Of a DNA stretch of 64,000 bases, positions 53,101-61,651 are shown one piece after another. The notes below the pieces were generated by a model. The model made no database searches. It saw only the letters and a list, made by a program, of their open reading frames with translations, and had not been told where the DNA came from. The DNA is taken from positions 124,001-188,000 of the forward strand of contig CP069419.1 of NCBI GenBank assembly GCA_017569285.1, given 5' to 3'. Position numbers and translations under genes: made by a program. Position 1 is the first letter of the stretch; each line of letters begins with the position of its first letter. This DNA is from Clostridiales bacterium. GTDB taxonomy: Bacteria > Bacillota > Clostridia > Christensenellales > Aristaeellaceae.

Positions 53101-53129
53101 ATTATACAGCCAAATACAGGATGCGTCAA
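53101..53129 (-). promoter_or_regulatory. Promoter of rpsU
   Basis: TTGACG (53124-53129), a 17-base spacer and a perfect TATAAT (53101-53106) lie on the minus strand. The leader is about 70 bases. The gap from here back to the HIT gene holds nothing else I can identify. Confidence 0.83.
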
Positions 53130-53189
53130 CGGCTTTTGCAAATTTCAAATCATACAGCCATCTTACAATCCTGCAGCAGCGCCGGAGCA

Positions 53190-53531
53190 TCAGGTCATAT
53201 CTTCCTTCAGCTGACGTCCGCCGAGAATATGGAAATGCAGATGAAGAACTGACTGGCAGGCATGCGGTCCGCAGTTTGATACGACACGATACCCCTCCGT
53301 CAGGTTCTCCTGATCCGCAATCCGCTTTACCGCCCGGAGACACGCTGCGATTTCATGGTCATCGGCACAATCCAGGTCATTCAGGGATGAAATGTGTTTT
53401 TTGGGTACCACCAGCACATGTACAGGTGCCTGGGGATTGATATCCCTGAAAGCAAAAACCTGTTCGTCCTCATACACCTTTGTGGACGGAATGTCTCCTT
53501 TGATGATTTTGCAGAACAGACAGTTATCCAT
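53190..53531 (-). CDS. HIT (histidine triad) family hydrolase
   Basis: HIT proteins of this type (HinT-like) hydrolyse adenosine phosphoramidates or related nucleotides. The 113-residue protein has the N-terminal zinc-site pair CLFCKII, the strand HVLVVPKKHI and the catalytic triad motif HLHFHILGG. I use the ATG at 53531; a TTG 24 bases upstream is the alternative. It follows mtaB by 7 bases and is the last gene of the prmA-rsmE-mtaB run. Confidence 0.95.
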   Translation of the reverse strand: MDNCLFCKIIKGDIPSTKVYEDEQVFAFRDINPQAPVHVLVVPKKHISSLNDLDCADDHEIAACLRAVKRIADQENLTEGYRVVSNCGPHACQSVLHLHFHILGGRQLKEDMT

Positions 53532-53538
53532 TTTCCAT

Positions 53539-54849
53539 TCATCCTTCCTTTTCAATTATCTTGCCTGTCATTACAGGTTGTCCAGCTTCAATGATCCGGA
53601 TCCTGACCGGACATCCTCCGGTGCATTCATCCTCCGGACTCAGGCGTACCCGCAGGTATTCGGGAGTATATCCCTCCCATGCGCCTTCCACTTTTTCTTC
53701 GGGAATCAGTTCCGTTGTCCGGCCCACCCAGGACCTGCTGTAAGCCAGCGCGGTTTTTTCACCGATCGCAATGAGTTCCCGGCATCTTCGCTGCTTTTCC
53801 GCTTCCGACAACTGACCGGGCATTTCTGCCGCCGGAGTAAATGGACGGGAAGAGTAGGGGAATACATGAATCCGGGAAAACCCAACCTTTTCGATCAGTT
53901 CGGCTGTTTCCCGGAATTCTTCCACGGTTTCCCCCGGAAATCCCGTCAGAATATCTGTGGTAATCGCCGCATGCGGAAACACCGAGCGGATATTCTCAAC
54001 CGCTTTCAGATACTGTGCTGTATTGTATCTGCGTTTCATCCTGCGAAGAACCGAATCGCTTCCGGACTGAAGCGCAAGATGAAACTGGGGGCAGATTTTG
54101 CTGTTCCTACCAAGACGTTCCGCAAAATCGGGCGTTACCACAACCGGTTCAAGTGATCCCAGCCGGACACGAATGATTCCGTCTGTCTGCTGGACCGCAT
54201 CCACCACGTCATTCAGGTTAACCGAACGATCCAGATCCCGTCCGTATGAGGTCAGGTGTATGCCGGTAAGCACAATCTCACAGAATCCTGAATCTGATAA
54301 CCGCCGGATCTCATTCCGGATATCCTCCAGCGGACGGGAACGGATCGGTCCCCGTACGCGCGGGATGATGCAGTATGTGCACCGGTTATCACATCCTTCC
54401 TGAATTTTCACCACAGCCCGCGTCCGCTCATTCTGGCGGGAAACCGTCAGACCTTCAAAGCAGAGATGTTCCGGCATCGGCTCCACTGCGCAGACCGGCA
54501 TTCCCGAATCCATCACAATCTGCAGCAATTCCGCAACCGCCATCCTGTGCTGTGTTCCGATAATCAGGTCTGCCCCGGTTTTGCTGAGCAGTTCTTCCCC
54601 GTACAGCTGGGCCATGCATCCGCACAGGATGATTTTGCTGTCCGGATGGAGCCGTCGGATCCTTCTCACCATCTGCAGGGATTTCTTGTCTCCTGTCCCG
54701 GTAACTGTACATGTATTGATCAGATAAACATCCGCCCCGGAGGAGAAGGGAACCGTCTGAAATCCCGCTTTTTCCAGGATTTCCTCCATCGCCTGGGTAT
54801 CATACTGGTTTACTTTGCACCCAAGGGTATGATAAGCAATTGTCGGCAT
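53539..54849 (-). CDS. mtaB: tRNA t6A37 methylthiotransferase MtaB
   Basis: MtaB adds a methylthio group to t6A at position 37 of certain tRNAs. The 436-residue protein has the N-terminal MTTase domain with TLGCKVNQYDTQAM and further cluster Cys, then the radical-SAM motif CDNRCTYCIIPRVRGPIRS, and a C-terminal TRAM domain. The window also has tsaC for the t6A precursor. The ATG at 54849 lies 2 bases after rsmE; the longer open frame would overlap that gene by 100 bases. Confidence 0.95.
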   Translation of the reverse strand: MPTIAYHTLGCKVNQYDTQAMEEILEKAGFQTVPFSSGADVYLINTCTVTGTGDKKSLQMVRRIRRLHPDSKIILCGCMAQLYGEELLSKTGADLIIGTQHRMAVAELLQIVMDSGMPVCAVEPMPEHLCFEGLTVSRQNERTRAVVKIQEGCDNRCTYCIIPRVRGPIRSRPLEDIRNEIRRLSDSGFCEIVLTGIHLTSYGRDLDRSVNLNDVVDAVQQTDGIIRVRLGSLEPVVVTPDFAERLGRNSKICPQFHLALQSGSDSVLRRMKRRYNTAQYLKAVENIRSVFPHAAITTDILTGFPGETVEEFRETAELIEKVGFSRIHVFPYSSRPFTPAAEMPGQLSEAEKQRRCRELIAIGEKTALAYSRSWVGRTTELIPEEKVEGAWEGYTPEYLRVRLSPEDECTGGCPVRIRIIEAGQPVMTGKIIEKEG

Positions 54850-54851
54850 AA

Positions 54852-55586
54852 TTATTCCATCTCTCCGTATAACGCTGAAAATGCACTGACCGCCGCCAGG
54901 CCGGCAGTTTCCGTCCTCATGATCCGGGGGCCGAGTGTGATGATATCGCATGATACAGATGTCAGAAACGATATTTCCCCGGGTTCAATCCCGCCTTCCG
55001 GTCCGATCACAATTCCAAGGGAACAGATATCAGGATGCGCTTTTGCAAACGCAAGAGGTCCGAAATCCCTGCCGGATTCCCATGGAACCGCAACCGCATC
55101 CAGCTTCCGGATCATATCCGCCGTTTCGCGAACCGAAACCGGCGCATGTATTTCCGGGATTACACATCTGCCGGACTGTTTTCCGGCTTCCCGGGCAATT
55201 TTCTGCCAGCGTTCCTGTTTCCGGATCCGATCCTTCGGATCAATTTTCACCACGCTCCGTGCCATCATGACCGGAACAACATCCGAAACGCCCAGCTCCG
55301 TTGCTTTCTGAACAATGATTTCCATCTTGTCCCCTTTGGGAATGCCCTGGAACAGGACAAAACGGATACGCGTTTCTGTGGACGGAAGCTCACCCTGTAC
55401 CGAAATTGTCACCTTTGAATCGGAGACATCGCGCACCTCTCCTGCATGACGGACACCTGATATAACAATTTCCACGGAGTCCCCGCTGTGAAGCCGCAAT
55501 ACTTTTGCTGCATGGTAAGCATCATCCCGGTCCAGGTAGACTATATCGCTTCCTGAAACAGCCGGATCGGCATAAAAGCGGTGCAT
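54852..55586 (-). CDS. rsmE: 16S rRNA m3U1498 methyltransferase RsmE
   Basis: RsmE methylates U1498 of 16S rRNA. The 244-residue SPOUT enzyme has an N-terminal PUA-like domain (HRFYADPA, HAAKVLRL). Its C-terminal trefoil knot carries IGPEGGIEPGEISFL and TLGPRIMRTETAGLAAVSA. CCGGAGG precedes the ATG at 55586. It starts 1 base after prmA, the common prmA-rsmE pair. Confidence 0.96.
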   Translation of the reverse strand: MHRFYADPAVSGSDIVYLDRDDAYHAAKVLRLHSGDSVEIVISGVRHAGEVRDVSDSKVTISVQGELPSTETRIRFVLFQGIPKGDKMEIIVQKATELGVSDVVPVMMARSVVKIDPKDRIRKQERWQKIAREAGKQSGRCVIPEIHAPVSVRETADMIRKLDAVAVPWESGRDFGPLAFAKAHPDICSLGIVIGPEGGIEPGEISFLTSVSCDIITLGPRIMRTETAGLAAVSAFSALYGEME

Positions 55587-55587
55587 A

Positions 55588-56526
55588 TCAGTTCCTCCGG
55601 GACAGGAATGCCGTCCATTCTCCGCGGTGGCGTTCTTCCAGTACCTGATATCCGGCAGTTTCCAGTGCAGAACGAACTTCATCCGTCCTGTCCACGACGA
55701 TTCCCGAGCATATGAACAGTCCCCCTGGAACAATATGCTGCATCAGGGAAGCGCAGTTTGCGATAATTACATCAGAAATGATATTCGCAACACAGATATC
55801 GCACTGTTCCTTCACATGTTTCAGGAGATCCCCCTCCTGAACGGAAACCACACGGTCCAGGCCGTTATGATCCACATTCTTACGGGCAACGCGCACAGCA
55901 TCCCGGTCGATATCCACTGCCAGCACAGATCCGGCCCCGAGCAGTCCGGCAGCTATAGCCAGAATTCCGCTTCCTGTTCCGACATCAATTACATTCTCGC
56001 CGCCTCTGATCTCATCTTTCAGCAGCTGGATGCACATGGCGGTGGTTTCATGAGTCCCGCTTCCGAATGCCATTCCCGGATCGATTTCAATTACCTGGTC
56101 ATCCGGCTGCGGGGTAAAATCCTCCCATGTGGGTTTGATCACCATATGATCTGTCACATAGAACGGCTTGTAATACTTCTTCCATGTGTCCTTCCATGTG
56201 TCATCCGATACCGTTCTGTAGTCAATCTGCAGAGTCCCGAATTCCGGATGGTCCGAATGCAGCTGCTCCAGACGGTGGTGAAGGCCGGCAATCGCTTTTT
56301 TCCCATTGCCATCGTCCTCAAACCAGCCGTGTACCTGCACGTCTTCAGGCATTGACTCAATCAGCTTCGGGTCAATGATTTCCCATATGCCATGCGGCTT
56401 TCCGGGATCCGGAATATCTGCCCTGTCCTCGATCATCGTACCGGCAGAACCGAGTTCAATCAGTTCAAACGATACACTTTCCGCGCCTTCAGTCGTCGTA
56501 TGCACAATCAGTTCAATCCAGTCCAT
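55588..56526 (-). CDS. prmA: Ribosomal protein L11 methyltransferase
   Basis: PrmA trimethylates L11. The 312-residue protein has an N-terminal substrate-recognition domain. The methyltransferase domain has the family-specific FGSGTHETTAMC and the SAM motif VIDVGTGSGILAIAA, with ANIISDVI in place of the usual ANIxxxVI. The start at 56526 has a GGAGATG site. The solute-binding-protein gene ends 32 bases upstream, with no terminator between. Confidence 0.95.
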   Translation of the reverse strand: MDWIELIVHTTTEGAESVSFELIELGSAGTMIEDRADIPDPGKPHGIWEIIDPKLIESMPEDVQVHGWFEDDGNGKKAIAGLHHRLEQLHSDHPEFGTLQIDYRTVSDDTWKDTWKKYYKPFYVTDHMVIKPTWEDFTPQPDDQVIEIDPGMAFGSGTHETTAMCIQLLKDEIRGGENVIDVGTGSGILAIAAGLLGAGSVLAVDIDRDAVRVARKNVDHNGLDRVVSVQEGDLLKHVKEQCDICVANIISDVIIANCASLMQHIVPGGLFICSGIVVDRTDEVRSALETAGYQVLEERHRGEWTAFLSRRN

Positions 56527-56558
56527 GGAAAATCATCTCCGTTTCGGTTTGCTGCAGA

Positions 56559-58139
56559 TTATTTTGTGAAAAATCCCTGAATTCCGCGCAGCAGCTGATA
56601 CTCCCGCACATCCCGGTTTGTTGTATACATATACCGGGAGACCACTGTCCCGGTCCGCCAGTACAGGCAGAGGAACGGACAGTCTTCATAGAAGAGTGCC
56701 TGGATTTCCATCAGTTTCTGCCGGAACCCTTCCTGTGTCACCTGGGTCCGGAGGGACTTGCAGAGATTGTCCATTTTCTCGCTTTTATAACGGAAATAGT
56801 TCCCGGTATTTCCCTTCATCAGAATAAACCCGGGATCCGGACATACATCCATTGCGTAGGAAACCAGAGCCAGGTCGTATGAACCCGCTTTCAGCTTTGC
56901 CTCGAGGTTTGGCAGGGTCATTGCATCAATCCTGCACTCAATTCCGATTTCTGCAAGTGAGTCGGATATGATGTTCACTGCCACGGCCCGGACATCGTTA
57001 TCCGGTTCCTCATAATAATACAGCCGCAGGCTCAGGTTAACCTGCTTGCCCTTGTTTCCGAGCTTATCCAGAATTCCGTTTTCATCGGTATCCTCCCACC
57101 CGTCTTCCGCCAGCAGCTGTTTCGCCTTTTCAACATCCTTCTTCCAGGTATTTTCATACCCTGAATTATACATCCACGTACCGGGAAAGAACGGAAAATC
57201 GGTTTCCCTGGCCATACCGGAATAAGCAGTGGCGATCAGCCTGCTTTTGTCAATCACACTTCGGATTGCCTTACGCGCATTGACGGTCAGCTCATAGGAA
57301 GAATTGTTCATCAGCAGGCATTCCAGCTGGTTGGTCCTGTAATTCATGGATACCGCAGAAGTGCCGGTCTTGTACTGCGCACCCGCAATCGAACGTGTGA
57401 AGATCGCGTTGACCTGGCCGAATTCGTAGCTTTCGATCACTTTCCTGGCTGTTTCATGCAGCAGGAAATTGATCTCCTGGACCTGCGGACGCGTTTTCCA
57501 CCATCCGTCATTCACTGCAATCCACATGCTTTCTCCCGGATGGAATTCCTGAATCCTGTACGGACCCGAACCGGGCGGATTGTCATCCCCGACATATGCC
57601 GCCGGCACCACAGGGAAAGTCATCGCATACAGGAGCCCGAAATACGGCCTTGAGGTTTTCACCGTCACCGTATAGTCATCCTTGGCAGAGATTCCGGAGA
57701 CAAAGTATTTCAGGTTGCTGTAAAACCCATGGTCCGTAATGTTTTCATCGTTCGCCTTATCCAGGATGTACTGGGCTGAAGCCACGACATCCGCCGCGGT
57801 CAGCGGTGTGCCGTCCGTAAAGGAAACATCCCTGCGCAGATAGAAAGTCCAGTACTTGCCGCCGGAGGATTCCTCCCACCGCTCAGCCAGATAGGGCTGC
57901 GGCATATAGTTTTCATCAATCTGAACCAGACTCTCATATACCAGATCATATATGGAAAGCATATCCCGTTCCACCGGTTCAAACGGCCGAATCGTGTTGG
58001 TCCTGACACTCTGGATTCCGAATGAAATTGACTTTCCGACCTGGGTCGCTCTTGCTGTCCCGATTCCTTCAAACAGTACCAGGACTGCTGTCAGAATGAT
58101 CAGCCGCCGGAGAATAGTGTTTCTTCTGGTAAATCCCAT
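56559..58139 (-). CDS. Family 5 (peptide/nickel-type) ABC transporter solute-binding protein
   Basis: The 526-residue protein captures peptides or similar small ligands outside the membrane. It has an N-terminal signal (about 1-31, ending GTARA-T) without a lipobox Cys, unusual for a Gram-positive binding protein. The SBP_bac_5 pattern includes LVYESLVQIDENYMPQPYLA, WTFYLRRDVSFTDGTPLTAADV and later VNARKAIRSVIDK. No permease or ATPase genes are adjacent, so it is an orphan. Its start lies 71 bases inside the end of the coaE-slt gene; no later start would keep the signal peptide. Confidence 0.9.
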   Translation of the reverse strand: MGFTRRNTILRRLIILTAVLVLFEGIGTARATQVGKSISFGIQSVRTNTIRPFEPVERDMLSIYDLVYESLVQIDENYMPQPYLAERWEESSGGKYWTFYLRRDVSFTDGTPLTAADVVASAQYILDKANDENITDHGFYSNLKYFVSGISAKDDYTVTVKTSRPYFGLLYAMTFPVVPAAYVGDDNPPGSGPYRIQEFHPGESMWIAVNDGWWKTRPQVQEINFLLHETARKVIESYEFGQVNAIFTRSIAGAQYKTGTSAVSMNYRTNQLECLLMNNSSYELTVNARKAIRSVIDKSRLIATAYSGMARETDFPFFPGTWMYNSGYENTWKKDVEKAKQLLAEDGWEDTDENGILDKLGNKGKQVNLSLRLYYYEEPDNDVRAVAVNIISDSLAEIGIECRIDAMTLPNLEAKLKAGSYDLALVSYAMDVCPDPGFILMKGNTGNYFRYKSEKMDNLCKSLRTQVTQEGFRQKLMEIQALFYEDCPFLCLYWRTGTVVSRYMYTTNRDVREYQLLRGIQGFFTK

Positions 58140-59466
58140 AATCTCTCGTCACCTTTTCGGCATATTTTTTTGTCGGGCCGTCCGGAAGGTTCTGCAGTGG
58201 AATGGTAATGCCGTCCGGACTTACTGACCTGTTGGAAAGCCAGGTCTGAACCTGTCCCTGTCCGGCATGGTATGCACTGACCACACATACCGGATCTCCC
58301 CGGAACAACCTGGAAAGATAATTCAGGTACCAGCACCCGAAGCGGATATTCGTATCCGGATCTGTCATCATTTCGAACGCATATCCCGGGATTTTCAGTT
58401 TCCCGGCAATCCACTCAGCGGTATCCGGCATCAGCTGCATCAGACCGCTGGCGCCAACTTTTGACGTTGCCTTCCTGTCGAAAGAACTTTCATTCAGCAC
58501 CACCGAGGTTACAAACGCAGGATTCAGATTGTACTGCGCCGCATATTTATCGATGATCGGCCTGTAATCCCTGACAATGGGGTATGCCGCATCAATTGCC
58601 CGCTGTTCTTTCAGGTGTTTTTCTTCCTGCTGTTTCAGGTAACCGGACATCAGGCTGAATGTCGTGATGCTGATCAGCAGGAGACCGCCCAGGGCAATCA
58701 GCACATTCCGAATCCATACCGGCATCCTCCAGGCTGCTTTCCGTGCGGATGGCTTCCTCTTTGCCGCTTCAGGTCTTTTCATCACTTCGAAAGCCGGGAC
58801 GTTCCTATTCTGCACTGACGAAACGGCGGGCTGCACTGACGGAGCGGCAGTCTGTGGATGCGGGGCAGGGAATCCGTATTTCTCTCCATCCAGAAGCTGA
58901 TCAACCACTGCCAGCGTCTGCCGGACTGATCCCGAATTGTCAATCACATGGTCCGCCCGTGATGCTTTTTCGTCTGAAGACATGACCGACCGGATCCGGG
59001 CCATTGCTTCTTCTTCTGTAAATCCGTCCCGGGCAATCAGCCTGTCCAGCTGAACGCGAAGCGGCAGCCAGACACTCCAGACCGAACTGCACAGCCGGTC
59101 ATAGCCTTTTTCAAACAGAAGCGGCATGTCCAGAAAGCACATTCCGGCTCCGGCCGATTCGTAGTATGAAAGCCGCTGTTTTGTCAGTTCCATCAGGTGG
59201 GGAGCCATGATCGCATCCAGCGCATTTCTTGCATTTTCGTCCCGAAAAACAAGCTGTCCGAGCGCCCTGCGGTTCAGATTTCCGTTGTCATTGATATACC
59301 TTACCCCGAAGGTTTCACGGATTTCCGCAAGAACCGGGCTTCCTGGTTCCGTCAGTTCTCTGGACAGCTGATCCCCGTCGATCACCGGATACCCCCGTTC
59401 CGTCAGGTAGCGGCTGATCATTGATTTTCCGCAGGCAATACTGCCCGTCAGCCCGATAATTCTCAC
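58069..59466 (-). CDS. coaE: Dephospho-CoA kinase fused to membrane-anchored SLT lytic transglycosylase
   Basis: One 465-residue reading frame joins two enzymes. Residues 1-195 are CoaE, the last step of coenzyme A synthesis, with P-loop GLTGSIACGKS, DGDQLSRELTEPGSP and FLDMPLLFEKG. A Gln/Pro/Val-rich linker and basic stretch follow (196-248), then one membrane segment (about 251-274). Residues 300-450 are an SLT domain with the catalytic Glu in LNESSFD (E326), GLMQLMPDTAEW and AYHAGQGQVQTW. The order places the kinase inside and the lytic domain outside the cell. There is no internal stop or frameshift, and no good separate start for the SLT part is obvious. The start is a GTG after AGGTGA. 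Confidence 0.9.
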   Translation of the reverse strand: MRIIGLTGSIACGKSMISRYLTERGYPVIDGDQLSRELTEPGSPVLAEIRETFGVRYINDNGNLNRRALGQLVFRDENARNALDAIMAPHLMELTKQRLSYYESAGAGMCFLDMPLLFEKGYDRLCSSVWSVWLPLRVQLDRLIARDGFTEEEAMARIRSVMSSDEKASRADHVIDNSGSVRQTLAVVDQLLDGEKYGFPAPHPQTAAPSVQPAVSSVQNRNVPAFEVMKRPEAAKRKPSARKAAWRMPVWIRNVLIALGGLLLISITTFSLMSGYLKQQEEKHLKEQRAIDAAYPIVRDYRPIIDKYAAQYNLNPAFVTSVVLNESSFDRKATSKVGASGLMQLMPDTAEWIAGKLKIPGYAFEMMTDPDTNIRFGCWYLNYLSRLFRGDPVCVVSAYHAGQGQVQTWLSNRSVSPDGITIPLQNLPDGPTKKYAEKVTRDYGIYQKKHYSPAADHSDSSPGTV

Positions 59467-59483
59467 GAAATCACCTGTTTCCT

Positions 59484-59520
59484 GTTATAAAACGACCCGG
59501 CATATCAATGTGCCGGGTCG
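59484..59520 (-). terminator. Intrinsic terminator after telA
   Basis: On the minus strand CGACCCGGCA and TGCCGGGTCG form a perfect 10-bp stem with an 8-base loop, followed by TTTTAT. It separates xpaC-telA from coaE-slt, for which no clear promoter is seen in the remaining gap. Confidence 0.9.
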
Positions 59521-59531
59521 ATAAAAGAACA

Positions 59532-60692
59532 TTACAGTTTAACGGAAAGCAGCTTCTTTTTCAGTTCAGCTTCCATGCTGTAGAGCGTTTTCTCCGCTTC
59601 AATCCGCTTTGCCCGGCCCTGGGACTGGATATCCATCACATCGTTGATCGTATCAATCAGATCCTGATTCGTTTTGATGAGCGTTTCGATGTCAATAATC
59701 CCGCGTTCCGCTTCCCGTGCTGTCGCAACGGTACCGATCTTCAGGGCTTCCGCATTCTTCCTGAGCAGTTCATTGGTCATATTGGTAACTGCTGTCTGTG
59801 CCTGCAGCGCCTGCTGGGAATGATGCATTCCCAGTGCAAGTACCATCTGGCTCTTCCACAGCGGAAGGGTGTTGGACAGTGTGGACTGGATTCTTTCAAC
59901 CAGGAGGCTGTCATTATTCTGAAGCAGCCGGATCTGCGGCGCCATCTGGATTGAAACCTGCCGTGTCAGCTTGAGATCGTAAAGTTTCTTCTCAAAGCGG
60001 TCGCACTGAGCTGCCAGGTCATTGGCCTTCTGGGCGTCCATGGCATCCTGGCTTTGTTCGGCTTTTTCACGCAGTTCCTTCAGTTCCGTATTCCGGACCT
60101 GTTCCAGTTTCTTGTCACCGGCAATAATGTACAGGGTCAGCTGATGGAAATAATCGCTGTTCTGGTCATACAGCCGGTCAAACATCGCCACATCCTTCAG
60201 CAGCTGTGTCTGGTACGATTCGAGGGAACCTGCAATGTTTTCCACGTTGGAAGATACTTTGCTGTAACGGGCTTTCATCCGTTCAATCTTGTCCTCTCCC
60301 TTTGCGAAAAGACGTGCCAGGCCTTTCTTATCCTCGGTATCCCGTTCAAAGCCCTTCAGTTCAGACACCAGGTTCACCAGCATATTACCGACTTCACCGG
60401 TATCCTGGGTTTTGACCGCGTCCAGCGCTGTCTGTGAAAAATCGGCAATCCGCTTCTGGGCATCCGCGCCAAAGAGAAGCACATGGTCCGGATTGGTCAC
60501 ATCCACTTTCTGGATAAAATCATCGATTGCCTTCTTTTCGGCTTCTGTCAGCTGGCTCTCATCCAGGCGCGGAAGCGCTTCAGGCTCCTGTGCCGCAGTT
60601 GTCTGCTGGATGCTTTCCGCCGTTTCAGAAGCAGCATCCGGTTCCGGCGCGGCGGGGGCGGGGGCGAGTTGGAGAATCGGTCCTTCTGACAT
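59532..60692 (-). CDS. TelA/YaaN family toxic-anion-resistance protein
   Basis: TelA-family proteins are associated with tellurite or other toxic-anion resistance and with envelope stress, by an unknown mechanism. The 386-residue protein has an Ala/Pro/Glu-rich N-terminus (1-45) and a long helical body. The body includes KGLARLFAKGEDKIERMKARY, QLTLYIIAGDKKLEQ and the conserved IQSTLSNTLPLWKSQMVLALG. The ATG at 60692 follows GGAGG. It lies 17 bases after xpaC, the standard pair in Bacillota. Confidence 0.93.
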   Translation of the reverse strand: MSEGPILQLAPAPAAPEPDAASETAESIQQTTAAQEPEALPRLDESQLTEAEKKAIDDFIQKVDVTNPDHVLLFGADAQKRIADFSQTALDAVKTQDTGEVGNMLVNLVSELKGFERDTEDKKGLARLFAKGEDKIERMKARYSKVSSNVENIAGSLESYQTQLLKDVAMFDRLYDQNSDYFHQLTLYIIAGDKKLEQVRNTELKELREKAEQSQDAMDAQKANDLAAQCDRFEKKLYDLKLTRQVSIQMAPQIRLLQNNDSLLVERIQSTLSNTLPLWKSQMVLALGMHHSQQALQAQTAVTNMTNELLRKNAEALKIGTVATAREAERGIIDIETLIKTNQDLIDTINDVMDIQSQGRAKRIEAEKTLYSMEAELKKKLLSVKL

Positions 60693-60709
60693 GTTGGTTT
60701 CCTCCTTAA

Positions 60710-61567
60710 TCAATTGTTCGTTTCATACCGTGCGGAAGCGGAAGAATTGTATTTTCCGTCTTCTGTCGGGAAATCCATCACCGGTGCCGAGGAAGCCCGC
60801 ATCTGCGCTTCAGCGGCAGTTCTTGCATTCATTGTTATCCCTTTTTCGCCGGTAATTTCATTTTCTGTATAACCATCCCGCTTGAGCATCTGTTCCATGA
60901 CGTCAATGTCCGTTGAGATGTCCAGCATGTTTTCCCTGTGCAGATTGTCAATCTGCTTCTGACAGGCTGTCAGAACCATATTCATACCGCGGACAGCCGT
61001 ATCGCGGGCCTGGGTCATTTCAGAGAAAGATACGCCCCGCTCCTGCATCGTCCTGTAGTTTGCAAGCATCTTCAGAGTCGTCGGAAGGTAATAATTCATA
61101 AACTTGCGTACCTGGGGCGCTTTGGCGGGTGATTCATATACCGTCATGAAAATCTTCTGACACTTTTCAGTCAGCGTATTCATCTGGGCGGAAAGCGTTT
61201 CATCCGGAATCAGTGCATTCTCCGAACGAATTGTTTTCAGCATTTCCATGCCCTTGGTAATCACCTGATCCGCAGTTTCATCGCCGGTCAGGGGAATCTG
61301 GCGGGCAATCTCCTGCTTCCGGACTTCCTCGGCCTTTTTCTTTTCTTCTTCCTCGCGCCTCTGCCGTTCCACATCCCGCTTATTATGGGTCGTTGTGTCC
61401 AGTTTGCTTCCCATGATACTGGAAATCAGTCCAACCCCCGCGCCAATCAGAATACCCAGCACGATTCCGGAAGGCCCGCCGTTGGAGAGCAGCCATATTG
61501 CACCCAATGTAATCAGGAATCCGGCACCGCCGCTTTTCCCGTTGTAATTCTTGCTCTTCCTGCTCAC
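60710..61567 (-). CDS. XpaC-like (5-bromo-4-chloroindolyl phosphate hydrolysis) family protein
   Basis: The 285-residue protein has two close membrane segments near the N-terminus (about 15-30 and 33-52, with GIVLGILIGAGVGLISSIMG). A charged coiled coil follows (60-90), then a helical domain with KFMNYYLPTTLKMLANYRTM, the XpaC signature. It partners with TelA. The start is a GTG at 61565-61567, about 12 bases after GAGGTG. It has its own promoter with an extended -10. Confidence 0.88.
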   Translation of the reverse strand: MSRKSKNYNGKSGGAGFLITLGAIWLLSNGGPSGIVLGILIGAGVGLISSIMGSKLDTTTHNKRDVERQRREEEEKKKAEEVRKQEIARQIPLTGDETADQVITKGMEMLKTIRSENALIPDETLSAQMNTLTEKCQKIFMTVYESPAKAPQVRKFMNYYLPTTLKMLANYRTMQERGVSFSEMTQARDTAVRGMNMVLTACQKQIDNLHRENMLDISTDIDVMEQMLKRDGYTENEITGEKGITMNARTAAEAQMRASSAPVMDFPTEDGKYNSSASARYETNN

Positions 61568-61600
61568 TCTGAATTAACACCTCGTTATCATAATCAAGTT

Positions 61601-61628
61601 ATTATATCACAAAATATCTTTTATGAAA
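61601..61628 (-). promoter_or_regulatory. Promoter of xpaC-telA
   Basis: A perfect TATAAT (61601-61606) with TG one base upstream (extended -10) is preceded at 16 bases by a poor -35, TTTCAT (61623-61628). Confidence 0.7.
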
Positions 61629-61651
61629 AGGGAAAAGGCACCTGCCTGTTT

